From assembly GCA_011033025.1 (NCBI GenBank), contig WFMF01000269.1:1-64000 (forward strand): 64,000 nucleotides of DNA, written 5' to 3'. The position numbers and the translations under genes were made by a program. The notes below the pieces were generated by a model. It was not told the origin of the DNA. It worked only from the letters and a program-made list of their open reading frames with translations, and made no database searches. This document shows, piece after piece, positions 11,317 through 21,939 of this stretch (position 1 is its first letter; each line of letters starts with the position of its first letter). The stretch comes from Beroe forskalii (Eukaryota; Ctenophora; Nuda; Beroida; Beroidae).

Positions 11317-12810
11317 ATGGGTGACCTAGGAGACTTTCTAGAACTGAGTGAAGATACCCAGGGCTCAGGGGCTTCGTCATCAGGACAAGAGGAAACCTCT
11401 GAGAACGAGGAAGTGTTTGACGTGAACACTGTCATAGAGAAGACCGGGTATGGTCCTTATCAGAGGCGTGTTGTCATGGTGATGGGTGTCATGTCCATGG
11501 CAGACGCGGCAGAGATCTGGCTGGCTACCATCATCCTCAACGACCTTCAGTGCGAATGGGACTTGACAAGCGCCCAAAAGGCACTAATTCCAGCAATAGT
11601 TTACGTTTTCTACGCTTTTGGCAGCATCATAGCCGGGAAAGTTGCTGACAAGTTCGGTAGGTTCCCTATTCTGCTTATCAGCGGTTATTTGATAGTGATA
11701 TCAGCGGTTGCTTCTGCTCTGGCGCCATCCTACAATCTCTTCATCACCTGCAGAGCTTTCACTGGCCTCGGTATAGGGGCCAGCTACGGCTGCTCCATGG
11801 TCTACACAACGGAAATCATGCCAACTGTCAAACGGTCGTGGGGCATCATGATCCTGGAGTGCTTCTGGGTGTTCGGGAGCATGTACGAGTGCATCATCGC
11901 GTACTTCGTGATGCACCTGGAGGACGGCTGGCGGATACAGATCCTCCTGACAGCCCTGCCCTGTCTGATCATGCTGATAATGCTGCACTTCATGGACGAG
12001 TCCCCGCGGTACCTCGTGATAAACGACAACGAACCCAAGGCCATGAAGGTGGTGGAGAAGATCTGCAAAGCTAACGGGAAGGAGGTGCCTTGCGGTAAGA
12101 TCTACTGCTCGGACGAGAGATCGGGAGGGTATGCGGATGTGTGGGCAGCGCCCCTCACCAGCGGCAGTCTCCAGATCAGCATCCACTTCTTCTGCAACAT
12201 GTTCCTGGTGTTCGGACTAGCCCTCCTCGTTCCGGACATGATGTACCGGAACTACTGCGGCATGAGCACCGACATCTTCGACGCTACGTACGTGAACAGC
12301 GAGGGTTGCACGGTCTTTACTCGGGCGGAGTACCTGTTTCTTCTGGGGGTGGCAGTCTCCTACTCTCCCGGTATGTTTGCAGGGACAGTGGCAGCGGAGA
12401 CGATAGGCAGGCGGTGGGGCTTCATCATCTCCATCTACACCGGGGCCATGTTCACTACCCTCCTGCTCATCTGCGCAGACAGCATCTTCACCTACATCAT
12501 CCTGTTCTCGTCCTCCTTCTCCTACGGCACCTACAATCAGGTGCTCTGGATATACACCCCCGAGTTCTATCCCACCTACATGCGGGCTACTGCCATTGGG
12601 GTGCAGAATGGCATCGGCAAGTTAGGAGCTGCCCTAGGCAGCTTCCTGACAGCGTTTCTGGACGACATCGGGGTGCGGTGGACTGTGACGAGTTACATAT
12701 GTATCATCCTCCTGGCTTGCCTTACAGCGTGCTTCATGGAAAAGGAAACTAAAGGCCAGGCACTGGAGGATCAGCGGGTGGATGAGAACACTAGACTCAA
12801 TAGGAAGTGA
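11317..12810 (+). CDS. SVOP/SV2-like major facilitator superfamily transporter
   Basis: A 497-residue, single-exon MFS protein with about twelve membrane segments. An acidic Ser/Glu-rich cytosolic N-terminus (1-50) precedes TGYGPYQRR, which matches the start of the SVOP family core. Family motifs are all present: WMADA-like SMADAAEIW (60-68), loop 2-3 GKVADKFGRFP (107-117), DESPRYL after helix 6 (227-233), loop 8-9 ETIGRR (361-366), EFYPTYMRATAIG (416-428), and the C-terminal EKETKGQALED (475-485). The 310-336 segment with several Cys aligns with the large loop before helix 8 in SVOP. Vertebrate SVOP sits in synaptic vesicles and related SLC22-type proteins move organic ions, but the substrate here is unknown. 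The ATG at 11317 is the first in frame. Codon use is GC-rich in third positions, unlike the flanks, which supports a real gene. An AATAAA lies downstream at 12972-12977. Confidence 0.93.
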   Translation: MGDLGDFLELSEDTQGSGASSSGQEETSENEEVFDVNTVIEKTGYGPYQRRVVMVMGVMSMADAAEIWLATIILNDLQCEWDLTSAQKALIPAIVYVFYAFGSIIAGKVADKFGRFPILLISGYLIVISAVASALAPSYNLFITCRAFTGLGIGASYGCSMVYTTEIMPTVKRSWGIMILECFWVFGSMYECIIAYFVMHLEDGWRIQILLTALPCLIMLIMLHFMDESPRYLVINDNEPKAMKVVEKICKANGKEVPCGKIYCSDERSGGYADVWAAPLTSGSLQISIHFFCNMFLVFGLALLVPDMMYRNYCGMSTDIFDATYVNSEGCTVFTRAEYLFLLGVAVSYSPGMFAGTVAAETIGRRWGFIISIYTGAMFTTLLLICADSIFTYIILFSSSFSYGTYNQVLWIYTPEFYPTYMRATAIGVQNGIGKLGAALGSFLTAFLDDIGVRWTVTSYICIILLACLTACFMEKETKGQALEDQRVDENTRLNRK

Positions 12811-12909
12811 GGCTTGTCATATACTTTTTAGAGTGTGCAGTCATGAAAGAAAGTCCTATCATTGGGTTAAGATGCACAAGAAGGATACTCCGATAGTCAG
12901 AAATGTGTT

Positions 12910-12934
12910 GTACTCGAGATTAAATCTCGAGTAC
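12910..12934. repeat. Short XhoI-centred hairpin in 3' region
   Basis: GTACTCGAGAT is followed at once by its reverse complement, giving a stem of about 11 bp in the presumed 3' untranslated region of the transporter gene. The role is unknown. Confidence 0.55.
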
Positions 12935-12971
12935 TGGTGGTATTCAATACTCAAACAGTTTCAAGAAAAAG

Positions 12972-12977
12972 AAATAA
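12972..12977 (+). promoter_or_regulatory. Candidate polyadenylation signal of transporter gene
   Basis: AATAAA stands 162 bp after the transporter stop codon, with a second copy near 13021. The distance is ordinary for a metazoan 3' untranslated region. A T-rich or GT-rich element follows only weakly. Confidence 0.45.
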
Positions 12978-14162
12978 AATTAATATTTGGATCAACGGAG
13001 ATTCAGCAACGTTTCAGGTAAAATAAAAGTTCGATTGTCGATGTGTTTAAACTGAGTCCAGAGTCATGTATTGTTCGTTTGGTAACAAATTCTTAAGAAT
13101 AAAACCTCCGAATTGTTTTCTTAAAACAAAGATGAATCAAAGAAAAAGAGTTTGCTCAAGTTGTTAGTGTTACCATCATAATACATTTTCCACTACACTA
13201 AACAATGGGGCGGCGTGTAATTGAAACCCTAGCAGTGACAGACGATAGAATGTTAGACACACACCATCACACCCTCACGAAGTAGCTATATTCAGAGGCA
13301 CATAACTCTTTATTATTATTAGGAGTTATTGTTTAAAATGTGTACTCCACACCATTCGATGTCAATAAGAATATCAACGGTGTTAAACGAGTCAAATTAA
13401 TAATGTAATAATAAATTAATTATGCATAAAATTTAAAATTAGAATTGCATTTAGCTACCTATAACCTAATTAAGGGCTACAACTGAGCAGAAGAGCGTGA
13501 TTCCTGAACTGAACCATGAAATATCAATAACCATGAGAAAATTCAGAACCGGTAATTGATAAGGTCATTAAGAAATTACCTTAAGGGATTCTAAGAAATA
13601 TTTCTAAAAGTTATTCAGAAAGCATTGTCTGATGCGCTAGGGAAACTTTACTCTCAGGATAGATCATAGCATAGAGTAATAGGTAACAAATACTTCACTC
13701 TTAGGCAGCGGCAGCCTGCATTCCAGTAAAACAAAAGGAAGGGAATGTTCGCAAATAATGATAAAATTGTCAAGGTAAATATAGAATCGTGAAAACAAAT
13801 GTAAGGAGAGAGAAATGGGGTATCAGATTACCATATTCATATTGTAAAATGTGTAGAATTAGAATTAGAATTAGAATTCATATGGTCAAATTACATTTGT
13901 AATGACAGACCCTATATAAAAGTTAGAAATCAAAAGTTAAAAATAAGAAATGGCCAAAGAAATACTTATAGATGACATGGCAACACTGGGAGGTATACTG
14001 TATAGGTATTGAACAGAAACACAGGATTGAATTTAATTTTAAAATGCACGGCAAGTGGCAACTCGTGACAGTGACCACGATTTCACACAGTATGACGATG
14101 CGGAATGATCGCAAATTTCGTAATATTTCACCTCTTCGCAAGGTACCTTAGTACCAGAAAGA
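12978..14162. other. Non-coding interval
   Basis: AT-rich sequence with stops in all frames. A short run of GAATTA units lies at about 13857-13880. I see no gene. Confidence 0.5.
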
Positions 14163-14838
14163 TAGGCGACAAGAAATTAAGGCGATTTTGGAAAAATCGC
14201 CTTAAAGGACGAGTAAAGCGAAGAAATTTTGTTCAAATATCGTTCTGAGACGTTGTACACAGAATCTAGGGCAATTCTCTAATCTAATCGTTGAAAAACG
14301 AAGATTCTACCACACCCACAAGACGAGATATTCCCTTCCATATATTTATCATACATAACATGCACTTGATGTCGAAATCTGGTCCCCTTTCTATCCACGC
14401 GACCTTGCATGTTATGTACTTTGCATGTTATTTATCTTGCGTTTTGGTATAATTATCCATCCCATATGAGTGGTTTAACTCCGTTTTGTTTCGTCTAGTG
14501 GAATTCTCAATTTTCTGAGTCAATAATAAAAACCAACAAACCTATCTAATTAGTAATCGAGGCGTGAAAAATCAATCAAAACCGTCAAAAACAGTGCAAT
14601 GCAATATATACTGTGTTTACGTAGTGAACTCAGGGTGTAATTCGATACTGGGGACCATACTGCATCATATTTTGCGCCTAGAATTGCTCTTTGATTTAGC
14701 TATAGCGTGCGGTAGGAAGTGAATAGAAACATAGGACTTTGACTAAAGTGCTTTTAATTATGATACCTATCATAATATGAAATTTTTTATATACCTTAAA
14801 TTTCGCTTTACTCGTCCTTTAATATCTTGTCGCCTTAA
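14163..14838. mobile_element. Non-autonomous inverted-repeat element, about 676 bp
   Basis: The left end (TAGGCGACAAGAAATTAA, then AAAGGACGAGTAAAGCGAA) is mirrored at the right end by TTCGCTTTACTCGTCCTTT and CTTGTCGCCTTA. The left arm carries an extra 25-bp hairpin (AAGGCGATTTT and its complement) between the two blocks. The interior has no transposase-like frame. Family unknown. Confidence 0.6.
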
Positions 14839-15131
14839 TATCTGGTCGTCTAAATATCTGGTCGTCTTAATTTTTGAAAAGACTCTATTTTTAGCTATTT
14901 TTTCTCCCCAATCAACTTTTTTAATTCTTGATAAATAACTTGATAAATAACTTAATAGCCAGTAATCAGTGCAAAGTCTGGTATTACTGACGCTATGGCA
15001 CGATGTAAAGATGTCAGCATTGACTTTAGAATGTTGATTGACCCCTTTGAAAAGCTCAGGATCTGATACAGTACTCTATTTTGACGGCCCACTTAACAAG
15101 AATTTTTTGGCATTTTCGTTTAATTTTATAC

Positions 15132-15274
15132 ACCACCAAAACCGTTGGACGGTTGGTCTAGTAACCCCCCGCGGGTTTGGATGTGACAACGGAACCTGAA
15201 AAGGTCCAAAATGGACTGACCACATCCAAACCAGCGGGGGGTTACTAGACCAACCGTCCAACGGTTTTGGTGGT
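15132..15274. mobile_element. 143-bp MITE with about 54-bp inverted ends
   Basis: The element begins ACCACCAAAACCGTTGGACG and ends with the reverse complement. The arms pair over about 54 bp with one or two mismatches, leaving a loop of about 35 bp. No clean target duplication is visible. Two frames that cross it on the minus strand are chance. Confidence 0.78.
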
Positions 15275-15714
15275 CACAGAATAGGGATACAGTAAAAGTA
15301 TTTATCATAAACGCAATTTCTATCATTCTGCAGTTCAATTTTCAGAGGCTTCCCATGACGACAAATTCTGACCGATCGCCCTGAAACTCGTTTTATAGCC
15401 AAATCTCGAGGGCTAAAAGCAACGTAATGAAATAAAACATAATCCAATGAAAACTCTCTCAGTTACAGATGTTCAAAGTAGCGCAAAATAGCATTTTAAC
15501 GCAAAATACGCTATTCTACGCACCTTAGAAAATCGCGTATATCTCGATGAAAAATCGAGCTAGCCCAATTATCCATATGATTTTCTGAAAGCTCTTTAAA
15601 TTTGCTAAAAATCTTAACGAAAAATAAGGAGCTATCTCCTTTCCTTCTTGGTGAAAAATGCGCTCGAAAATGGCCTATTTTCGCTAAAAAAGCAATAAAA
15701 TTTCGCTAAGTTGA

Positions 15715-15744
15715 TGACGTCATAGTGACGTGATAATGACGTCA
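15715..15744. promoter_or_regulatory. Pair of full CRE-type palindromes
   Basis: TGACGTCA occurs at 15715-15722 and again at 15737-15744, two helical turns apart. This octamer is the classical CREB/ATF site. No gene start is recognised nearby, and the segment lies in repeat-looking DNA (repeats of GCAAAATA(G/C)), so function is doubtful. Confidence 0.3.
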
Positions 15745-15902
15745 CCAGAACTTCTCTTATAGCCTATAACACTTTCCTATCTTAGATCAACAAAACCTGA
15801 CCTTGATCATGTCTCTACCATTTCCCGTTCTTGACATCTCGGCCTTATAAATTGGGTCCCGAATTATCAGCTCTTATTAATATTAATCTTATATATTAAC
15901 TA

Positions 15903-15921
15903 GCAGGCCCGTTGGGCCTGC
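15903..15921. repeat. GC-rich 8-bp-stem hairpin beside CTAG
   Basis: GCAGGCCC-GTT-GGGCCTGC forms a perfect short hairpin in AT-rich DNA, bordered by TATATTAACTA on the left. Read on the minus strand, the hairpin runs straight into CTAGTTAATA, which resembles Helitron/Helentron-type ends. This is a similarity only. Confidence 0.4.
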
Positions 15922-16752
15922 ATATGCACAGATCACACAGCTACGCAAACGCAGCACCTCGTTTGCAAATTTTAAAAACTACCATTCAAATTGATTGGAT
16001 ACTTTTTGCCGCATCAAAAATTTCAATTAGATTTAAAGTTATTCATAACGAAATCAATTAAATCATTATTCAATTTTATGAAGGAGCAGAGTGGAAAATA
16101 GAACGGCGTCGGTTAGTATTAGTTATGCTAAACCATGTGATTTTTTGTTCCAGCGTTCCGTTTTGATTGCAAGAAGCCTTTAGATGTTTATTCTCATACT
16201 GATACTGACATTGCACCATTTTGTTTTGTTTACATTAATCCAGGCCAGGAACTGTCTTCGTAATCTGCTACACCTATATTCGACTCGATTGAATTGTACA
16301 CTTTGTAAACTAAACGGCTAATTTCGAAACTATAGTTACTATTGTTATCACCGACTCAGCATTGATTATCTGCCAAAGTCTGCCACAGAAAACAATTCAT
16401 CGAAAATATCCTCCGTTATTCAATTCCATGTCCATTCTCCATCTTGAGATCTTGAATTTGATGTAAAACAACGTCAAATTTTCAAAACTATGTCAGCACA
16501 GCATTTAACAGTAGTAGTGTAATGGAAAGCTCGCAGCACTGATTATAATCTGCACGTGCGCAAAAAATTAGTTTCCATAGCAACGGCACCTCTTTTCTCC
16601 CTTTCGCCTTGGCAAGCTCAAATTTAATTGTATACGGCGGCACAGACAAACATTATTCACGTGTGACTTTACTTTATGTAATAGATCTTATTATACACCT
16701 TGTGACACCAAAACGTCTCTCAAATTTTTATTTTTCTATACGCAGGGGGTTA

Positions 16753-16770
16753 CCGCCCTGGCCAGGGCGG
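16753..16770. repeat. 18-bp perfect GC palindrome
   Basis: CCGCCCTGGCCAGGGCGG is a perfect palindrome in AT-rich surroundings. No gene context explains it. Confidence 0.5.
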
Positions 16771-18417
16771 GAATTAATTTCATAGCCATTTCATACAGGG
16801 TGAGGGAGACGTCATAACACAAGCCACAAGATGAAATATAATATTTTAATTCTTTACCTGGTGGCATCAATGCATGCTCCGTCTCCTGACAGTGACTGTA
16901 GGCGTAGCGCCCCATTCTACATTGAATTATTTCAACGTTTAACAGCAAACGTGTCCGTTCCTTTGTCATTGTGAGGGAAAACTGAAAGTAAAATGTGATT
17001 GTGAAGGTGAATTTGAATCTGAAGATTGATTACCTTCGTAGTTCATGATCATCAGAAATTAAGAATGCGCTTTCAGAGAGAGTGCATGATTACGTTTGAA
17101 TGCTCGTCATGTCATTTTAAATTTTCTGTAAAATGCCAAACTAGACTTATCATTTATTTCCATGTAATATATTGGTGCTTGCATTAGCACCACCATCCCG
17201 CACCCAGGCAAGGGGTTTCTAGCTCGCAATTAGAATAGTGCATCCGGATGGGTCCCAACAGAGCTCTCTACAGTGGAAAGCTCATAGTTGCCACCGCCTC
17301 TCGCGTAAGCGTGTGGTTTGTGGAACTGGATTTGGCACCAAATGTGATATATTGTGCAGAATTAGAGTTTGTATGAACATACCTGTCACAGATACGGCGC
17401 CGGGTCCCATGATCCTATTGAAGGTTGAGAAGAGTGCTGGGATGTGTGATGTGATTGAGATCATATCCTGCTAATAAAATGAGTTTACATTCACCTTCTT
17501 ACTGCACTATAGCGTCTAATTTTGAAAAATATGGATTTAAAACTTTAAAATGACTGTGCAGTATCATGATAAGCTCATTTTCATTTGCACTTTTGGAGTT
17601 TAACTCGAACGACCCAAACAGACATTCAAATAGTTTAAATCAAAGAAATTCAGTCCAATTCAATGATTCTAAATCCTAATTAATTGATCACTAACCATAG
17701 ACCATTGCATTTGCATCATAATATTCAAGACTAGGAGTAGGAAGTAAAGACGTAGGATTCACTGAAAACTACACAAAGAAAGATACAGATGTAACAAAAG
17801 TCAAATTACTGATTCTCCAAAAGTTTATATAATATCATTTAAGTTGAGAAACCCAGCAATCCAACATCGGGAGCATTAAATATAAATATCTATTGAATTA
17901 GATAATTAATTCATCATCTATACGTCTTGTTGCACCAGAATTGATCCAGTATTATAGTATACATACAAGCACGTCTTATTGAACTATAATGGTAGCCGCT
18001 TTTAATGTTGCATGATTTCATTGAAATCAATGAGGCTACACAAGATTATTGGGAGTAGAACAGTCTGGCATCCAAGCTTAGAAATTCAAAATGGGTGCAT
18101 GGTGACAAGTTGTCTGAATCGCGATTAATCCATTTCAATCCAAGAGAATCATTGCTTTCATGTAGTTACCACCAATCATAAATCAACCAGTCAGTGATTT
18201 TCTGTTTAATAAAGCAAGCCATATATCAATTCATCGTTGGGAGTGAGATCTCAAGATCAGAGAGTAGCAAAAAGAATATCTTTGGTAGTATAGGAAAAGT
18301 TATGACGCCATAGTCCACACGATATTTGAAATGTGGCTTCTTTCATGTTCCAAGATAAGAGGTGGATCCCATTTGTCGTAGTAAACGATAATAAATTAGT
18401 CTTTATAAAAGAAAGGT
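16771..18417. other. Non-coding interval
   Basis: AT-rich with no convincing coding frame. The frames at 16736-16969 and 17238-17474 overlap on opposite strands or lack domain signals. This interval lies downstream of the AAAAE-repeat gene and may include its 3' untranslated region. Confidence 0.5.
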
Positions 18418-20733
18418 TTAAAACTTAAAGGTGGGAAAGGAATCCATATCATCAGCGGAACCATACATTTTCTTGATTCTTTCAAGTTCAGCTTGATGTG
18501 AGGCAAGGATCTCCGGGGTCAAACCTGGGATGAAAATGTTATTGGATACTGGTGAAAACTTACAATTTACCATCGATGATTCATCAGCAACTATAAGTCT
18601 ATGAATATCAAATTAAACAAAATGTTACGCCCAGTTATGACTTGAGTAAAACTCAGAATTCAGGAGCATTGAACGTTTAGAAATTTCTCTCCTAAGTTCA
18701 AGAGCGATATTTCAATTTTCGGATTAATAATTTCAATCATAACCTGGTAAACTTCCCGCACTGATATCTTCAGCGCTTGAAAACTCTTTCAGTAACTCTA
18801 GGAAGGCATCTTTGATAGGATCCACTCCAGCTAACACAGCAGCTTCAGCTTCAGCAGCAACTTGCTGCCTTTTTGCCTCAGCAGCAGCAGCCTCAGCAGC
18901 GGCAGCTTCAGCAGCAGCAGCCTCAGCAGCGGCAGCCTCAGCCGCGGCGGCTTCTGCAGCAGCAGCCTCAGCAGCAGCAGCCTCAGCAGCGGCAGCTTCA
19001 GCAGCGGCAGCCTCAGCAGCGGCAGCTTCAGCAGCGGCGGCTTCAGCAGCAGCAGCCTCAGCCTCAGCAGCGGCAGCCTCAACAGCGGCGGCCTCAGCTT
19101 CTGCAGCAGCAGCGGCGGCCTCAGCAGCGGCGGCCTCAGCTTCTGCAGCAGCAGCCTCAGCAGCGGCGGCTTCAGCAGTGGCGGCTTCTGCAGCGGCGGC
19201 CTCAGCAGCGGCGGCCTCAGCTTCTGCAGCAGCAGCCTCAGCAGCGGCGGCTTCAGCAGCAGCAGCTTCCGCAGCGGCAGCCTCAGCCTCAGCAGCGGCG
19301 GCTTCTGCAGCGGCAGCCTCAGCAGCGGCAGCTTCTGCAGCAGCAGCCTCAGCAGCGGCAGCTTCTGCAGCAGCAGCCTCAGCAGCAGCAGCTTCTGCAG
19401 CAGCAGCCTCAGCAGCGGCGGCTTCTGCAGCAGCAGCCTCAGCAGCGGCGGCTTCTGCAGCGGCAGCCTCAGCAGCGGCGGCTTCTGCAGCGGCAGCCTC
19501 AGCAGCGGCGGCTTCTGCAGCGGCAGCCTCAGCAGCAGCGGCTTCGGCAGCCTCAGCAGCGGCGGCTTGCAGCGGCAGCCTCAGCAGCGGCGGCTTCTGC
19601 AGCGGCAGCCTCAGCAGCAGCAGCCTCAGCAGCGGCGGCCTCAGCAGCGGCGGCTTCAGCGGCAGCCTCAGCAGCGGCGGCTTCTGCAGCGGCAGCCTCT
19701 GCAGCGGCGGCTTCTGCAGCGGCAGCCTCAGCAGTGGCGGCTTCTGCAGCGGCAACCTCAGCAGCGGCAGCCTCAGCAGCGGCAGCCTCAGCAGCGGCAG
19801 CCTCAGCAGCGGCAGCCTCAGCAGCGGCAGCCTCAGCAGCGGCGGCTTCTGCAGCGGCAGCCTCAGCAGCGGCAGCCTCAGCAGCGGCGGCTTCTGCAGC
19901 GGCAGCCTCAGCAGCGGCGGCTTCTGCAGAGGCAGCCTCAGCAGCGGCGGCTTCTGCGGCGGCAGCTTCTACAGCGGCGGCTTCTGCGGCGGCAGCTTCT
20001 ACAGCGGCAGCCTCAGCAGCGGCGGCTTCTGCAGCAGCAGCCTCAGCAGCGGCGGCCTCAGCAGCGGCGGCCTCAGCAGCGGCGGCCTCAGCAGCGGCAG
20101 CCTCAGCAGCGGCAGCTTCAGCAGCGGCAGCCTCAGCAGCGGCAGCCTCAGCAGCGGCGGCTTCTGCAGCGGCAGCCTCAGCAGCGGCGGCTTCTGCAGC
20201 GGCAGCCTCAGCAGCGGCGGCTTCTGCAGCGGCAGCCTCAGCAGCGGCGGCTTCTGCAGCGGCAGCCTCAGCAGCGGCGGCTTCTGCAGCGGCAGCCTCA
20301 GCAGCGGCGGCTTCTGCAGCGGCAGCCTCAGCAGCGGCGGCTTCTGCAGCGGCAGCCTCAGCAGCGGCGGCCTCTGCAGCGGCGGCTTCAGCAGCGGCGG
20401 CTTCTGCAGCAGCAGCCTCAGCAGCGGCGGCTTCTGCAGCAGCAGCCTCAGCAGCGGCGGCCTCAGCAGCGGCAGCCTCAGCAGCGGCGGCTTCTGCAGG
20501 GATTTCAGCTGCAGCCTCTGCAGTCTTAGCTTCTATTGCATCATTTCGAACTTTGTCCATTATTTCTTGAACTGACGATGACTTTTTGCTTTTCTTCATT
20601 TTCTTTCTCCTCTTCTTCTCTTCTTTTTCTTCTCGTCTCCTTTTATCATTTTTGTCCGAGAGATGTCGAGGTTGCCCGAACTTAGCTAGAATAGTACTGT
20701 TCGGTCCATTCGTTGCCTCGTAACTCCTCGTCA
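18418..20733 (-). CDS. AAAAE-repeat protein, spliced, with a 2-bp frameshift
   Basis: A gene on the minus strand, not recognised. The large exon (20733-18744) follows the acceptor TTTTTTCAG and opens with a polar stretch (T-R-S-Y-E-A-T-N-G), then a Lys/Arg/Glu cluster (K-R-R-R-E-E-K-E-E-K-K and on) that looks like a nuclear targeting signal. About 545 residues of AAAAE repeat follow, which should form a very long helix. The end is unique: A-K-R-Q-Q-V, then GVDPIKDAFLELLKEFSSAED. A 219-bp intron (donor GTTATG at 18743, acceptor ATCCCAG) leads to the last exon 18524-18418, which reads LTPEILASHQAELERIKKMY, then an acidic Asp/Met segment and TFKF-stop. The join is in phase. At about 19567 two bases are missing from one repeat unit (CTTGCAG for CTTCTGCAG), so the two halves lie in different frames. 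This could be a sequencing or assembly error or a real disabling change. No in-frame ATG is visible in the large exon (the frame first opens at a GTG at 20773), so the start lies in an unseen upstream exon. Confidence 0.68.
18870..20510. repeat. 15/30-bp coding minisatellite (GCN-rich)
   Basis: About 109 units of 15 bp, often paired as 30-bp units of the type GCAGCCTCAGCAGCGG followed by CGGCTTCTGCAGCG. On the minus strand it encodes A-A-A-A-E. On the plus strand it stays open as S-A-A-A-A or as Q/R/L-rich frames, which are shadows. Synonymous variation is plentiful while the minus-strand protein motif is kept, with rare changes such as V, T or S for A. This suggests selection on the minus-strand protein. 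Confidence 0.9.
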
Positions 20734-20911
20734 CTGAAAAAACTCTAATGATTCTAGCTGTCAAATCGGACACCTCCGATTGATGGATAATTACTGTTTT
20801 AAAAGTGGTTAGTGAATAAATCTATCATTATTGCGGAATGCGGGTAGTAGAAATTTAAAATTGGATGACTTTACGATAAAATTCAATATTCTCGATTCTA
20901 TAATACAGACG

Positions 20912-21105
20912 TACAGTCACTGTTCAAAAGAAAAGTGATTTCGATTTTTTGGCCCTTCTTATCGCAGTAAATTTCAACTTTGAGCGATCACTGTGTGAAT
21001 CTAAAAAATAGCAGCACCTTGATTGTTTCTGATATCATTTGACTGATCATAGACAGCGAAAAATTTTCAAGGTGCTGCCTTAACATCTTTTTGAACAGTG
21101 ACTGT
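20912..21105. mobile_element. MITE with Tc1-like ends, about 190 bp
   Basis: The left end is TA-CAGTCACTGTTCAAAAGA and the right end TCTTTTTGAACAGTGACTG, nearly exact inverted copies. A second inner inverted pair (AGCAGCACCTTG and CAAGGTGCTGC) lies around 21010-21080. The left border has TA; the right border has TG and may have mutated. Ends of this type are seen in Tc1/mariner-derived elements. Confidence 0.7.
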
Positions 21106-21329
21106 GCCTAATTAAGTTACTAGCTAGCAATTGATGAACAAGCTCCACCCTTTCGCATTGGCGGATTTAAGTTTGTCTAAATGAGATCGCAAAAAGATCG
21201 CGACGAGATTGGAAAAAAAATAGCATGTTCCATAAAAGTAACTCGCGCACTGTGTCCATCCTGAAGCAATACAAAATGGCGCATATATGCCGCACAAAAC
21301 AGGTCACGTGACTTTAGACTCGGTTACGT

Positions 21330-21920
21330 ATTAAGAACGGTACCTTATTAACTACGGTACCTTAGTAACAACGGTACCTTATTAACAATGGCACCTTATT
21401 AACAATGGGACCTCATTAACAGCGGTACCTCATTGACAGCAGTACCTTATTAACAACGGTACCTTATTAACAGCGGTACCTTATTAACAGCGGTACCTCA
21501 TTAACAGCGGTACCTCATCGACAGCGGTACCTTATTAACAACGGCACCTTATTAACAACGGCACCTTATTAACAACGGTACCTTATTAACAACGGTACCT
21601 TATTAACAACGGTACCTTATTAACAACGGTACCTTATTAACAACGGTACCTTATTAACAACGGTACCTTATTAACAACGGTACCTTATTAACAACGGTAC
21701 CTTATTAACAACGGTACCTTATTAACAACGGTACCTTATTAACAACGGTGCCTTATTAACAACGGTACCTTATTAACGGTACCTTATTAACAACGGTAGC
21801 TTATTAACAACGGTAGCTTATTAACAACGGTACCTTATTAACAACGGTACCTTATTAACAACGGTACATTATTAACAACGATACCTTATTAACAACGGTA
21901 CCTTATTAACAACGGTACCA
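21330..21920. repeat. 17-bp minisatellite, first block
   Basis: About 34 copies of a 17-bp unit, GGTACCTTATTAACAAC, with sporadic variants (CAGC for CAAC, CTCATT for CTTATT, TAGC for TACC). Each unit has a KpnI-type GGTACC palindrome. A second block with the same unit is at 23405-23865. Confidence 0.93.
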
Positions 21921-21939
21921 TATTTACAACACATAATTA

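Noticed and set aside
11701-12752. Long frames on both strands within the transporter (161 and 203 codons)
   Set aside because: Shadows of a GC-rich coding sequence. The transporter frame has the MFS motifs.
18812-20575. Plus-strand frames of up to 587 codons (Ser/Ala, Gln/Arg/Pro or Ser/Gly-rich) over the GCN repeat
   Set aside because: All three frames stay open because the unit is a multiple of three. Only the minus-strand frame has non-repeat ends with splice sites and a sensible tail.
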